64,000 nt of DNA from Sapria himalayana (GCA_029783825.1 JAREIK010005782.1:52501-116500), one strand, 5' to 3'; shown: positions 1 through 14,768, counted from the first letter of the stretch. Notes: generated by a model not told the origin, from the sequence alone. Program-made: numbers and translations.

Positions 1-1197
1 AGATAGATAGATAAACAGATAGATAGATAGATAGATAGAAATATAGATACATATATAGATAGATATTTAGATAGATAAATAGATAGCTAGAAAGATAAAT
101 ACATAGAAATATAGATAGATTGATTTATAGACAGATAGATAGACAGATTTATAGACATATAAAAAGATGGAGAAACAATTAGATTGATAAACTAATACAT
201 AGACATGCAGATTAATAGATAGATAGATAAAAAGATATATATACAAATAGAAAAATAGCTAAAGAGATAGGAAGTCAAATAGATATACAGATAGTTAGAT
301 TGATAAATATATAGACAGATAGGTAGATAAAAAGATAGATAGATAAATAAATAAACATTTAGATAGACTGATAAATAGGCATATAGGTAGACAAATATAT
401 AGATATATAGATAGATTAACACATAAATATTCATATAGATAGATAAAAAGATAGAAAAATATATCGATTGATAGACATATAAATATACAGATTGATAGAT
501 TGATTGAAAATTAGATAGATAGCAAGAGAGATAAATAATTAGATAGACTAATAGTTAGATCGGTAGATAAATAAATAGATATATATATATATATATATAT
601 TGATAGAAAGTTAAACAAATTGATACATAGATAAAAAAGAAAAAACATACATATATATGTATATGTAGATTTATAGATAGATGTATTGCTAAAAAGATAG
701 ATTGTTAGATAGATAGATACAAAAATATAGATATAGAGAGACATATAGATAGATAGACATATAGATTGATTAATATATAGATAGATAAATAGATAGATAA
801 ATTGATAGATAGATAGAATAATTCATAGAATGATTGATACATGGGTATATACATATATAGATAGACATATAAAAAGATAGATAGATGGATAGATAAAATA
901 GTTAAACAAATAGATAGATAGAAAGACTAATAGATATATAAATAGATAGATCGACTCATAAACATACATATATATAGATAAAAATGTGATAGATAGATAT
1001 ACAGATCAACAAATAAATAGACAAATAGATAGAGAGACACAAAGAAAGAAAGAAATATAGATAGAAAGATTGATTGATTGAAAGAAATAAAGAAAGAAAG
1101 AAAGATAGACAGATAGTTAGATAGATTGATAGATAGATTTATAGACAAATTGATAGATATTTAGATAGACAGATAGATATAAAAAATGTTAATAAAT

Positions 1198-1199
<2 letters not shown>

Positions 1200-1260
<61 letters not shown>

Positions 1261-1262
1261 AA
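1200..1262. repeat. Compound (TA)n-(GA)n microsatellite in the array
   Basis: A run of TA dinucleotides is followed by a GATA-like spacer and then a GA run. It looks like local slippage from the surrounding GATA words. Confidence 0.9.
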
Positions 1263-2406
1263 GATAGATATACAGATAGATAGTATTATAGAAAGATAGA
1301 TAGTTAGACATATATATATACAGATAGATTGAAAGATTGATAAAAATATTGAAAGAGAGATTTAAAAATAGATTGATATACATGTTAATAGAAAGATTGA
1401 TAGATAGATATTTTGATTGATAAAAAGATGTAAAGATAGATTGATAGATAGAAAGATATATATACAAATAGATTGATACATACATATATAGGTAGATACA
1501 TAGGTAGATAGATATATAGATATATTTATAGATAGATAGATAGATAGACAAATAGATATAAAAATAAATAGATTGATAAATAAAATATAAATTGATAGAC
1601 AACATATAGATAGATAGATAGAAAAAAATGAAAGAAAGATAAATATATAGATAGATAGATAGATAGATAGTTTGATTGATTGAAAGAATTAGAGATAGAT
1701 TAGTAGACAAATAGATTGATAGATTTATTGCTAGTTTGATAGACATAATGATATCTAGATTGAATGTCAATTTGATAGACTTATAGATAAATAGATTGGT
1801 AGAAAGATATATAGATAAATAGATAGATAGACAGATAGATACACAAATCAATAGGTTGAAAGTTAGATAGAATATAGATAGATAGATAGATAAGTAGATA
1901 GATATATAGATAGACAGATACATAGTCAAATATATAGATGGAAATAAAGATAGATAGATAAATATTTCGATAGATTTTAATACATATAGATTGATAAATA
2001 GACAAATTGATAGAAAGATAGATTGACAGATAGATATAGAGATATATATAGATAGAAATTAAAATAGCTAAATAGATAGATAGATTGATTGACTAATAAA
2101 TATACAAATAGATAGAAATATATAATAGACATATAGATTGACAAATTGATATATAAATAGATAGATCGATTGATATATAGATACACAATTAGATAGACAA
2201 ATTAATAGATAGATAGACAAATAATAAGATAGATAGATAGAAAGATAGATAGACAAATAAATAGATTGAAAGATAGATAGTCAGATAGACAGACATATAG
2301 ATAGTTAAATTGATATATAAATAAATAGAAAGACAGATAGACATATAAATAGATAGATAAAGAGATTTATAGATAGATAGATAGACAGAAAGATAGATAT
2401 ATAGAA

Positions 2407-2437
<31 letters not shown>

Positions 2438-4275
2438 TAGACAAATATATAGGTAGATAAAAAGACAAATACATTGAGAGATAAATATATATAGATAGAT
2501 AGATTGATATACAAATAACTATATAGATTTAAAAAAATTGATACAAAGATTGATAACCAGATAGATAAATAGATTGATAGACAGATTGAAATCAATTTGA
2601 TAGACTTATAAATAGATAAATTGCTGGAAATATAGATAGAGAGATAAATAGCTAGATAGATAGACAGATAGATACACAAATACATAGATAGAAACTTAGA
2701 TAGAAGATAGATATATAGATAGATTGATAGATAGATGGGTAGATAGACATATAGATAGACAGATAGATAGAAAAATAGATAGATAGAGATATAGATAGAT
2801 AGCTAGATAGATTGTGATTGATTGATACAAAGATAAATAGATTGAAAGATAGATAGATTTTATACATATAGATAGAGAGACAAACAAATAGATAGACATA
2901 TAGCTAGATAGATAGATAGACAGATAGCTACATAGATAGATAGACATATAGATAGATAGATAGATAGATATAAAAATAGATAGACAGATAGATAGAAAGA
3001 TAAAATAGACAGATAGATTGACAAATAGATATATAGATAGATAGATCAATATATAGATAATAATTTAGATAAAAATTAATAGATAGATAGAGAAATAGAT
3101 AGATAGATAGATAGATAAAGAGGTCGATAGATAGATAGATAGACAAATAGATATATAGAAAGATAAATAATCAGATAGATAGATAGATAGTCAAAACAGA
3201 TATATAGTTAGATAGACAGATAAATAAATAGATACATATATAGTAGATAGATAGATTTACAGATAGATAGATAGATTAATAAAAAGATTAATTGACATAT
3301 TCATAGAAAGGTTGATAGATAGATAGATAGATTGAAAGACATATTGATAGTCAGATTGATAAACATATGGAACTTTTGATTGAAAAACAGACAGAGAGAT
3401 AGATATATTTATAAAAAGATAGATCGAAAGATTATATGACAGCTAGATAGTTGGATAGATACACAAATAGATAGATAGATAGATAGACATATAGATAGAT
3501 AGATACAAAGATAGATATAAAGAAAGAAAGATAGATAGATAGATAGACAAATAGATAAATAAATAAATAGATAGATAGATAGACAAATAAATAGAAAGAT
3601 AGATAGATTGATTAATAGAAATATAGATAGATAGTTAGACAGATATGAGATAGATAGACAAGTAGATAAATAGATAGAAAGATAGATAGACAAATAGTTA
3701 AACAGAGACATAGATATATATATAATGATAATTGAGAGATAGACATATTGATAGACATATAGATAGATAGATAGCAAGATTTATAGAAAGATTGCTAGAT
3801 AAATTGATAGTTAGATTGATAGATAGATTGTTTGATATATTAATAGATAGATAGTTAAATAGAAAGATAGACAAATAGATACATGGATAGAAAAATAGAT
3901 AGATAAATATATAGATAGAAAGATAGACAGATAGATAAACAGATAGATAGATAGATAGATAGATAAAAACATTATTATATAGATAAATAGATATATAGAC
4001 AAATAGATAAATAGATAGATAGATACATAGATACATAGATAAAAAGACAAATACATACATACATATATATATATACAAATTGATAGATAAATTGTACAAA
4101 AATAGATAGATAGATAGATATATAGAAAGATTGATAAATGTATTGATAGATATATTGAAATACTGAATGATATACATATTAATAGACATATTTAAAGAAA
4201 GATAGATAGATTTATTGAAATAAAGATATATTGATAGAAATTTAGACAACAGATTGATTGATTTATTGATAGGTA

Positions 4276-4314
4276 GATACATCAACATCTATATAGATAG
4301 ATACATCAACATCT
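4276..4314. repeat. Duplicated GATACATCAACATCT word, 24-bp period
   Basis: The 15-base word GATACATCAACATCT occurs at 4276 and again at 4300. It carries more C than the rest of the array and so stands out. It is probably a short local duplication of a mutated array segment. Confidence 0.8.
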
Positions 4315-6330
4315 AGATAGATAGATACATATACAGATAGATAGATAGAAAAATATACAGATAAAAGATTGAATAATATATAGATAGATACATAGATAGA
4401 TTGAAATATAGATAGATAGTTATATAGATAAACAAATAGACAGACATACACACATATACATAGATATATAGACAAATAGACAGATAGATAGACAGAAAGA
4501 AACACTAACAGATACTTACACTAATAGACAGATAAATAAATAAATAGATAGACAAACAGAAATAAAGAAAGATATATAGATAGATAGATTGATTGATTGA
4601 TTGACTGATAGATTCACAAATGGATAGTTAGATTGAAAAATAGATTGATCGAAAGACTAATAGACAAATTGATAGATATATAGATAGATAGATAGATATA
4701 AAGATAAATAGATAAATAAATAGATTGATAGATTGATAAATAGATGGACAGTTTGATTGATAGATAGTTAGACAGATAGATAGACAAATCGATATATACA
4801 TAGATAGATAGATAGATATATAGACAAATAGATATATAGATAGAAAGTTAGAAAGATAGACATATAGATAAATAGATAGATAGATAGAATTTGAGAAATA
4901 TTGATAGATAGATTAAAAGATATATTGATATACAGATTGATTAATAGATAGATTGATAGATTGATAGAAAGAAAGAAAGATAGATAGATAGTTAGATAGA
5001 TATATAGATAAGAAATATATATAGATAGAAAGATATGTACGTAGATAGATAGAGAGATATATAGATAGATATATAGATAGATAGTTATATAGATTGATTG
5101 ATAGAGAGTTATATCGATAGATAGATAGATAGACATATAGAGAGAAAGATACTTAGATAGACTAACATATAGATAGAAAGATAGACATATAGATATATAG
5201 ATAGATACATAGACAGACAGATAGTTAGATAAATATATATATAGATAAATTGATTGATAGACAAATATATAGATACATAGAGAAATAGCCATAAAGATAG
5301 ATAGATAGACAAATATATAAATTGATTGATATACAAATATATAGATACATAGAGAGATAGACATAAGGATAGATAGATAGATAGATGCAAAGATATATAG
5401 TCAAATAGATAGATAAAATGATAGATTATAAGATAAAAAATTGACACAAAGATAGACAGACAGGAATATTGACTGATAGATATACAGACAGACAATTAGA
5501 TTGGCAAACAAATTTACAGAAAGAAAGATAGCTAGATAAATAGATATATAGAGAGATAGATTGATTGATTGATAGAAAGAATTCTAGAAAGATAGATTGA
5601 TAGACATTTGGATAGACAGATTGTTAGATAGATTGATAAACAATTTGATAGACTTATAGATTGGCAGATTGATACAAAAAAAGAAAGATAGATAGATAGG
5701 CAGATAAAGAGACAGATAGTGAGACAGATAGATATTTAGATTGATTGATAGATTGATACACAAATAGATAGAAAGATAGATAAATTGACAGATAGATAGA
5801 CACATAGAAAGATAAGTGGATAGATAGACATATATAGACAAATAGATTTTCATATTGATATATAGAAATATGGATAGATCGATAGATAGATAAACATATT
5901 AATATACATATAGATAAAAAGATAGACAAACAAATATAGACTAATAGATAGATAGATAGATAGATAGAGAAATATACATACAGACAAATAGATATATAGA
6001 CATATAGATAGAAAAATAGATAGATTGATTGATAAATAGATATAATAGATATATAGATTGACAGATAGATATAAAGATAGATTGATAGATAGACATATAG
6101 ATAGGCATTTCAATTGACAGATTAATAGATAGATAGATAGAGAAATGGATTGATAGATAAATAAATAGATAGATATGTAGCTAGAAAGATAGATATATAG
6201 ATAGATAGATGATAGATAGATAAATATAAAGAAAGATAGATAGAGAAATAGATATATAGACAAATTGAAATATAAATAAATAAAAAAGATAAATAGCTAG
6301 ATAGATAGATAGATATATAAATAAATATCC

Positions 6331-6356
6331 CAATTTTCTATGCACATAGAAAATTG
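6331..6356. repeat. Perfect 12-bp inverted repeat (hairpin) inside the GATA array
   Basis: CAATTTTCTATG is followed by CA and then by its exact reverse complement CATAGAAAATTG. A pyrimidine-rich arm on the + strand is atypical for this array, which is otherwise purine-rich on +. The arms do not extend further outward. It could be a template-switch product made at replication. I see no evidence of a regulatory role. Confidence 0.9.
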
Positions 6357-8564
6357 ATAGATAGACAAATATATTGGCACATAAAAATAAAAATACATAG
6401 AGATATAAATATATAGATTGATAAACAAATAGATCAAAAGATAGATAGAAAGATTGAAAGAAAGATTGTTAAACAGATTGAAAGATAGATTTATAGACAT
6501 ATTGATACACTGATTGTAAGATAGTTAGATTGTTTGATTGATAGATAGATAGATAGGCAAATAGATTTACATATTATTATATAGTTAGATAGACGGATAG
6601 ATAATCATATAGATACTCAAATAGATAGACATATATATAAATAAATAGAAAGAAAGAAAGAAAGAAATATAGATAGATATATAAATATATAAATAGACAA
6701 ATAGATAGACAGATAAATAGACAAATAGATAGATATATAGATAGATACACAAATATATAGAAGAAAGTTTAATTGATTGATAGATAGATATAAATAAAGA
6801 TAGACAGATAGATTGACAAATAGATTTATAGAAATATAGATTGATAGATATACATATTAATATAGATATAGATATATTGATAAACAAATAGATAGATAGA
6901 TAAACCGATAGATAGACATATAGACTGATAAATATATTGGCAAATAGTAAGAAAAATAGATAGATAGATAAATTGATATAATAGATAGATAGATAGACTT
7001 ATAGATAGGCAATTCGATAGATATATTGATAGATAGCAAATAGATAGATAGATAGATATGTAGATAGATATATAGATAGTATATATATAGATAGACAACT
7101 ATATAAATAGATTAGACAAATAGATTTATAGATAGTTAAAAAAGATAGATTGATAGTTTGATAGATAGATCAATAGTTATTCAGATATATAGATAGATAG
7201 ATAGATAGAGAATTATATAGGTAGATAGAATGAAAAATACAAAAGAATATAAATCGATAAATTGATAAAGAGATTGATAAATAAATTGATATACAGAGAG
7301 ATAGAAAGATTGAAAGAAAGATTGATAGACAGTTTGTAAGATAGATTGTAGACATATTGATAGACTGATTTTAAGATAGATAGATTTTTTGATTCATAGA
7401 CAAATAGATAGATAGACTGATAGATAGAGTAATAGACAGATAGATTGATAGATTATTAGATAAATAGATAAATAGATATATAGATAGATAAATAGACAAA
7501 TAGATAGACATATATAATGATAGATAAATACAAATATAAATAGATAGATCAATAGATATATAAATAGAAAGATAGATTTATAGATAGAGAGATAAATAGA
7601 TAGATAGATCGATAGATAGATAGATATATTAATGGATAAATAGATTAATAGATTGACAGATAGTCAAATAGATACATAGAAATATAGATAAATAACCAGA
7701 TAAAAAGAAAGATATTTAAATTGAAAGATAGATATACAAGTAGATAGATAGATAAATATACATATAGAGAGATAGATAGATAAATATTTAAATTGAAAGT
7801 GAGATAGATAGATAGATAGACATATAGATAGATAGATATATAGATTTATAGAATGATTGATAGACAAATTGATTTTCAGATAGATAGATAGATAGATTGA
7901 GAGTTTGATAGGTTTGATTGATTGGCAGGTTGGTAGACAGATTGATAGATAAATTGACACACATATTTATAGACATATAAATAGATATATTGATAGAAAG
8001 ATAGATAAACAACTAGTTAGATAGATAGATATACATATAGATAGTTAGATAGATAGAAAGTTATATTATTAGACAAATATATCGAAAATTTATTAGATAG
8101 ATATATAGAGAATTAGATAGATAGATTGATATATAGATTTATAGACAGATAGATAAAAAGATACATAGACTGACTTATAGAAATAAAGATAGACAAATGA
8201 TATATTTATTTATAGATAGATTGATAAAAAGATAGATTGAATGCTTAATAGACAAATAAAAAGATAGATAGATAGATAGATAGATAGGTAGATAGATAAA
8301 TAGATAGATTGATCAAGAGATTATTTGTTAGATAGATAGACATATAGATAAACTAATTATAAATAGTCAGATAAATAGATAGATAGATAGATTGACAGAT
8401 AATTAGACAGATAGATAGAAAGATAGACAAATAAATAGATATATAGATCGATAAACAAATTAATATATAGATTGATAAAAATATAGATAGATAGTTCGAT
8501 AGGTAGAATGAAAGAAAGATAGATAAATAGATAAATAAAAAGATAGATAGATAGATAAATAGAT

Positions 8565-8601
<37 letters not shown>

Positions 8602-8820
8602 GACAGATAGACAGAAAGATAGATAGAAAGATAGATATATTGACATATAGAATGATAAATAGATAGATATATATATATATATATAGACAATTAGTTAGAT
8701 AAATAAATAGATAGATTGAAAGTTATACAGATATAGATAGATAAATAGATAGATAGATTTATAGATAGATAAATAGATAGATAGAAAGATATATAGATAG
8801 TTAGACAGACAGAGAGATAG

Positions 8821-8821
<1 letters not shown>

Positions 8822-8859
<38 letters not shown>

Positions 8860-8866
8860 TAAATAG

Positions 8867-8909
<43 letters not shown>
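8822..8909. repeat. (AT)n microsatellite, two runs
   Basis: Two long AT runs are separated by a short GATAAATAGTA-like spacer. The second run passes into ATTT repeats. Related shorter AT runs lie at 8566-8595 and 8660-8683. Confidence 0.95.
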
Positions 8910-8912
<3 letters not shown>

Positions 8913-11900
8913 TTATTTATAAACAGACCGATAGACTATTAGAAATAGTGATAGATTAAGAGAAAGAAAGAAAGATAGATAGATATACACATAGATAGAC
9001 AGATAAATATACCAAAATATAGATAGATAAATTCATAGTTAGATAGATATATAGATAGATATATAGATAGATTGATTGATTTATTGATAGAGAAATTGAT
9101 TGAAAAATACATAGATAAATAGATAGATTGATTGATTGATTTATGGATATATTGATAGACAAATTGATATACACAATGATAGCAAAATATATAGATAATT
9201 GATACACACAAATAATGATAAATAGATAGACACATATAAAAATATATAGATAGATAGTTATATATAAATATAGATAGATAGATAGACAGATAGATAGATA
9301 GATAAATAGATATATAGATAGATATATAGATAGATATACAGATAGATAGATACATAGATAGATGTTAGATAGACTAATTGAAAGTCAAATAGATAGATAC
9401 ATAAATAGACAAATAAATAATCAAATAGATAGAGAAATAGAGAGATAGATATATAGATAGATATATAGACCGAAATATAGATAGAAGGATTAAGAAATAA
9501 ATAAACATATAGATAGATAAATAGACAGATAGAAATATAGATAGATAAATAGATAGGTTGACAAATAGGCAAATTAATAGGTAGATAGATAGACAGATAG
9601 ATATACAGATAGATAAATATATAGATAGACATATAAATATACAGATAGATATATAGATAGACTGATATATTGATAGAAAGATTGACAAATAGAAAGACTG
9701 ATATATAGACATATAGATAGATAGAATGATAGAAAATTGGATATAGAGATAAATAGATTGACAGATAGGTAAGTAGGTAGGTAGATAGATAGATGGATAG
9801 AGAGACAGATAGTAAGACATATAGATTAACAGATAGATAGATAGGTAAACAGATAGACAAATAAAAATACAAATACATTAATAGTTAAATAGATAGATTT
9901 TAATATAGATTGATATATAGATAGATAGATAGATAAATTGATAGAATGATTCAAAGATAGATTGATATATAGATTGATAGATTGATCGATAGATTAATAA
10001 AAAGATAGATTGATGTATTGTTGGGCAGATAGACATATAGATATACAGATAGATAAAAAAATAGATGGATAAATAGACATATAAATAGACAAGTAGATAG
10101 ACATATAGATAGACATATATATAAATATATAGTTAGATATATAGATAAATAGTGAGATAGATACATAGAAAGAAAGATAGATCGATGGATTAAAATATAT
10201 ATAGACAGACATACATACATACAGATAGATAAATAGATAGATAGATAAATAGACAAATAGACACAAAGTTAGACAAATAGATAGATAGATTGATTGATAA
10301 ACAGATAGATTGACAGATAAATAAACAAACTTATAGATAGATAGTTAGTTAGATAAATAAAAACAAAGATAGATAGCGAGATAGATAGATAGATAGATAG
10401 ATATATAGACAAATATGTAGATATATAGATATATAAGGAGATTAAAAGATAGACATATAGAATGACTGATATATTGATTGATAGATAGATTGATAGGCAG
10501 ACATATAGATAGATATTTAGATGTATAGATAGATAGATTGAAATAAAGAAAGATAGATATTTAGATAGATAGATATATAGATAGACAAATAGATATTTAG
10601 ATTATTAGGCTCATAGATAGAGATATTATTATATAGATAGATTGCTAAATAGATAGACAAATATATAGACAAAGTTTCACAGATATATAGATAGATAGAT
10701 AGACAAATAGATACACAAATAGATAGATAGATAGATAGAAAAGATAGATAGAAACATAGACAAATTGATAGAAAGAATGATAGACAGATAAATTGATAGA
10801 TTGATATAAAGATAGATAGATAGATTGTATAACTAATAGATAGATAGATATATAGATAAATAGATAGATAGCTAGATAAATAGATTATTAGATAGATAAA
10901 AATAAGGATAGATGGATCGATGGATAGACAAATAGATAGACAAATAGAAAGTCAAATAGATAAACAAATAGAAAGATATTTAGATAGACAGTTAGATGGG
11001 AAAATATATACATTGATAGATATATAGAAATATAGTTAATTAAATAGATAGACAAATAGACAAATAAATAGATAGATAGATAATTATATAGATAGATAGA
11101 TTCATAGACAGACAGATAGATAGATAATTATTCATATTGATAGTCTAATATATAAAGATATTAAAAGATAAATAGATAGATAAATAGATAAACAAATATA
11201 TAGATTGATAGCTAGACATAAACATAGATAGATAGATAAATAGTTAGATATTTAGATAGATAAACAGATAGTTACATAGTTATATAGATAGATAGACAGA
11301 CAGATAGACATATAGATAGATAGATAGATAGACTGACAGATAGATAGGTAGAAAGACTAACATATAAATAGTAGATAGACAAACAATTAGTTAGACATAT
11401 AGATAGATATATAGATATATAGATTAATTTATAGATAGATAGAAAAATACATGGACAAGTAGATACATAGATAGATATATAGATATATAGACTAATTGAT
11501 AAATAGATAGATAGATATATAGATAGACAAATAGATAGATAGATAGAAAGATATATAGAAAGACTTATAGATAGATATATAGATTGATAATTAGATAGAA
11601 AGATAGATAAACAAATAGAAAGATAGATAGACATACAGACAGATAGTTATATAAATAGATAGACAGATAAATAGATAGAAAGATAGATTGATTGATAAAT
11701 AGATAGATAGATATATAGATAGATAGATTGATAGATAGGCATATTGATAGACAAGTAGATAGACAGATCGATAGATAGAAAGGCATATAGATAGATAGAT
11801 AGACATATAGAAAAATAAATATATAGACACATAGATAGATAGATAGATAGATTCACAGATAGTTAGATATAACGATAAAGATAGATAGGTCGATTGATTA

Positions 11901-12167
11901 TTTGATTGATTGTTTGATAGATAGACATATAGATAAAATTACAAATAGTTCGATAGATAGACAGATAGATCAACATGTTTATTGATAGATAGATATATAG
12001 GCAGAAGGATAGATAGATTACTAGATTGATAGATTGACACATTGATTGATATATTTATAGACTTATAGATAGAAAGATAGATATACAATTAGATAGATAG
12101 ATAAATAGATAGATAGATAGATTAACAAATAGATAGATAGACAGATTTATAGATAGATAGATATATA

Positions 12168-12470
12168 AACCCCTAGCTTATTAGGTTTAAAAAATCACTA
12201 GCTAATTAGTTATCTGGAAATTTTTTTTTATAATTCTATATTAATAGCAAGCGATTAGTCCTTAAATTATAATTATCAAAAAATATATCCATTTTGCTAG
12301 GGATTCTTCCCTAACTATTTAGCTCAAGATTAATTTTTGTCATTAATCTATACTGAATTATTTTTATATATATTATTTGTTTTAATATTTGATGTAATTT
12401 TGTATATTAAAGCTCTATCATAGTCAATGGATCAGGAATCTTTGAAAGACACCTTCTCTTATATAATTAT
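12168..12470 (-). mobile_element. CACTA (En/Spm-type) sub-terminal end, terminus missing
   Basis: The array stops and sequence with CCCCTAGCTTATTAGG, ACTAGCTAATTAG and TTCCCTAACTATTTAG begins. Read by eye, this stretch aligns in inverted orientation with 26220-26500. Shared landmarks are AAATATATCCATTT, TTCCCTAACTATTTAG, TAATTTTGTATATTAAAG and, further in, GTCAATGGATCAGGAATCTTT against its diverged counterpart. It is therefore a CACTA end of the same subfamily as the one finishing at 26971. The outermost part found there, roughly 26500-26971 with its TGTAGTG terminus, has no counterpart here. This end is truncated at the array junction or was replaced. Whether it and 26971 belong to one element is not settled. 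Confidence 0.7.
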
Positions 12471-12972
12471 AAAAATAATATATTATAAATAACAAATTTA
12501 AAATATATTTAAATACGAATAAAAATTTATATTAATAAAAACTAAAATAAATATTTTTATTATAGAAATTTTAAAAAATTATACAGAATATTATCTGAAT
12601 TATTTAATTATGATATATAAATATACGTATTAATAACTAAATTAAATAATTAATTTTATAATTATAAACATTTTTAAAATATTTGAATTAATAAATGAAC
12701 ATACGTAAACATTTGTATTTATAAAAACCAAATATAATTATTTGTATGATAAAAAATATTGACAAAAAATATGAATTAACGAATAAACAACTAAATGTTT
12801 ATATTAATAAAACTTAAAATAATTACTTTTTTGATTATAGGAATCTTTAAAAATATATTTTTAAAAAAATTTGAATTATTTGAATTTTTAAAAAAAATTT
12901 ATATTTTTCGAAAATTTTAAATAAAATAAATTGATATTTAAGTATAAATAATTAGATATTTTAATTACATCT
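12471..12972. other. AT-rich interior of CACTA DNA, no gene seen
   Basis: Very AT-rich sequence with repeated ATTAATAAAAACTAAAATAA-like words. Part of it resembles the reverse complement of about 25960-26220, which continues the inverted relationship of the adjacent CACTA end. No coding potential or RNA gene is visible. Confidence 0.5.
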
Positions 12973-13437
12973 TAGAGGTGTCAAAAGGGCTGGGTTGGCC
13001 ATGTGCTTTTTTTTCAGGCCCCTCTAGGCTAGCTTTATCTGCTTGTCATGGCATGCCTGACATGGTGGTTCGGGCCAGATGTGGCCCGTGGATTAGAATC
13101 TGCCCATGTTTGAATGGATCGAATAGGGTTGGTTGGGTTAGTTCGACTCGGGGTGGGTCTTTTTAAAAAAAAAATTAAGACTTGAGTGGGTGCGTCGCCA
13201 CATCACTGTTGCCCATCAGGCATGTTGAGCCATTGCCCATCGTGCGTCACCGCGTTATCCCCCTGCCATTCCCAAATTCCAGGCACCCATGCTGGCCTTG
13301 GCATGGCACGTGGGCTAAAATCCCTTGGCACGACATGACATGATTCATGCCGAGGTTCCTCCCGACATGGGCCCATGCATGACACTGCAACGTGGCTTTG
13401 GGCCGGGTCTGTACAGCTCGCCCATTTGACACCTATA
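12973..13437. mobile_element. hAT-like non-autonomous GC-rich element, oldest of three copies
   Basis: It starts TAGAGGTGTCAA and ends TTGACACCTATA, a 12-bp terminal inverted repeat with one mismatch. The flanking 8-mers are TTACATCT and TTATATCC, matching 6 of 8, which suggests a decayed 8-bp target duplication as made by hAT transposases. It is a GC-rich island of about 465 bp in very AT-rich DNA. The interior keeps traces of the inverted GGGT-CGGGT motif seen in the other copies, here altered towards T and A, as expected for old methylated CpG. It codes for no transposase. The short open frames inside are consequences of GC content. Confidence 0.8.
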
Positions 13438-13891
13438 TTATATCCAAAAACTTTTGATGATGTATAAAAAAAATTTCTCGAGGTGCTTATTAAAATAACA
13501 CTTCAAATGTTTTTTTAGGGTTTTAAATGAGTTTTTAAAAATATTACTAATGATATTTTTTTGTCCTAAAAACACAATTATTTTTAGCCCTATAAACATT
13601 TTAGAAAAACACTACCAAATCGACCCTGCATTGATTTAAATTAAAGTTTTATTTTTGCCCCTACTTAAATTTATAACAATTAAAATTTGAGTAAAATCTT
13701 TAATATTAGCTTTTTATATTCCGTTCTTATTAAAATAATAAATATATATTTTTTTATAATCTTTTATCACTTTAAGTTATGTTAGGATTTTTGTAAATTA
13801 TAAATTATATCAAATAATATGAATTTTTTTGCCTACATATTTATTTAATATTAATATCATAAACATATTTTAAATTCATAAAAATGTATAA

Positions 13892-13937
<46 letters not shown>

Positions 13938-14110
13938 TTATTTATATATGAAATACTTTTTTATAATTTCATAATATTTTTTATTAATGAAATAATATTA
14001 TAGATTTATCCATAAATTATTAAAAATATGAAATATTATATATTTTGTATGGTTATATATTTATTTAATTTAATTAAGGTTATATGAAATAATATGTTTT
14101 TTAATAAAAT
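13438..14110. other. AT-rich spacer with a (TA)n run, no gene seen
   Basis: The stretch is AT-rich and contains a (TA)n microsatellite at about 13894-13933. It has no recognisable coding region, RNA or transposon terminus. Confidence 0.6.
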
Positions 14111-14200
14111 AATATGAAAATTTAGCAACAAATTTAGAGACGGATTTTCCCATGCTAATTAGCTAGAAAAAAAATTCATCACTAAATTTAATATTTTTTA
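14110..14200 (+). mobile_element. CACTA sub-terminal motif remnant
   Basis: The words GACGGATTTTCC, CTAATTAGCTAGAAAA and ATTCATCACTAAATTT resemble, in the same orientation, repeated units in the CACTA end at 26480-26760. It is a short fragment without a CACTA terminus and may be an internal sub-terminal repeat or a solo remnant. Confidence 0.5.
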
Positions 14201-14240
14201 TAAATCCAACTATGAAGTGTTACTACTGTTGCGATGTCAG

Positions 14241-14315
14241 AAATTCAATGTGATTTTAGAAATTCAATGTGATTTTAGAAATCCAATGCGATTTCAAAAA
14301 TGTGATGCAATTTCA
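14241..14315. repeat. 19-bp tandem repeat, about three to four units
   Basis: Units beginning AAATTCAATG (third copy AAATCCAATG) occur at 14241, 14260 and 14279, a 19-bp period, with a more diverged unit after. Each ends in TGATTTTAG or a variant. Confidence 0.85.
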
Positions 14316-14545
14316 GAAGGTTTTTGAAGTTTTGATTTATGCTGCAACTTGTAAATTTAATCATAACTTAAATACTACACCTACTAGAGTTCTTATGCAG
14401 AATGGTTTAAGAATCTGTTAAAATTCAGATCTTTGGGTTGAGTATCTTCGAATGGAACTTACATACCTCAACAAGCTGATGGCAAGGAATCTTTATCTTG
14501 GGTTAACTTTATATTTTCATTATTATTTTTGATACTGTGTTCTCC

Positions 14546-14768
14546 TGGTCATATTTACGTCACTACGATGAGATTTAGTCTAAATGTTTTATTGAGGGTA
14601 AATCTCAGTTGAACCAGCAATATGGTAGATTGAAATATTGTAAAATTTATTCTGGGTAAGTATTATATTTATATTCCTTATTACTTTGTTAATGTTTGTT
14701 ACTTTGATAGGTGATAGGGGGACCGATAATGGGTGACTTGTGTGCTCTGAGAAGCTTAATTGAGGAAG
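14546..14768 (+). pseudogene. Two exon-like fragments of an unrecognised decayed gene
   Basis: From 14546 a frame reads WSYLRHYDEI, a stop, then SKCFIEGKSQLNQQYGRLKY and a short remainder. It runs to a plausible splice donor, GTAAGTA, at 14656. A second short open stretch at 14711-14768 reads VIGGPIMGDLCALRSLIEEG. It lies between a plausible acceptor (TTTGATAG) and a donor (GTAGGT). Joining the two at these signals does not keep frame, and the first has an in-frame stop. I do not recognise a family. These may be remnants of transposon coding sequence or a captured host gene fragment. Chance open frames remain possible. Confidence 0.3.

Larger units (their letters stand above)
1..12167 (+). 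repeat. Degenerate GATA tetranucleotide array, left block
   Basis: The sequence is an almost unbroken run of GATA on the + strand, with variants GACA, AATA, GATT, TATA and AAAGA. C is rare on the + strand and occurs mostly in GACA or ACAT words. Phase is lost often by small insertions and deletions, so this is an old, diverged array and not a fresh microsatellite. AT and GA microsatellite patches lie inside, for example near 1200-1260, 8566-8595 and 8822-8909. All long open frames are on the minus strand and read as (Tyr-Leu-Ser-Ile)n, which is what a TATC repeat gives in any frame, so I call no gene. The block starts at or before the window edge and ends where the word CCCCTAGCTTATTAGG begins. 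Long GATA/GACA arrays are known from animal sex chromosomes (Bkm) and from several plants. Any such role here would be speculation. Confidence 0.95.

Noticed and set aside
1..12167. Centromere or sex-chromosome identity from GATA content
   Set aside because: GATA arrays are known from such regions but also elsewhere. Nothing in the window, such as a centromeric satellite or CRM-type retroelement, supports either.
12978..13432. Short open frames in the oldest GC-rich element
   Set aside because: Same cause. No transposase motif and frames on both strands.
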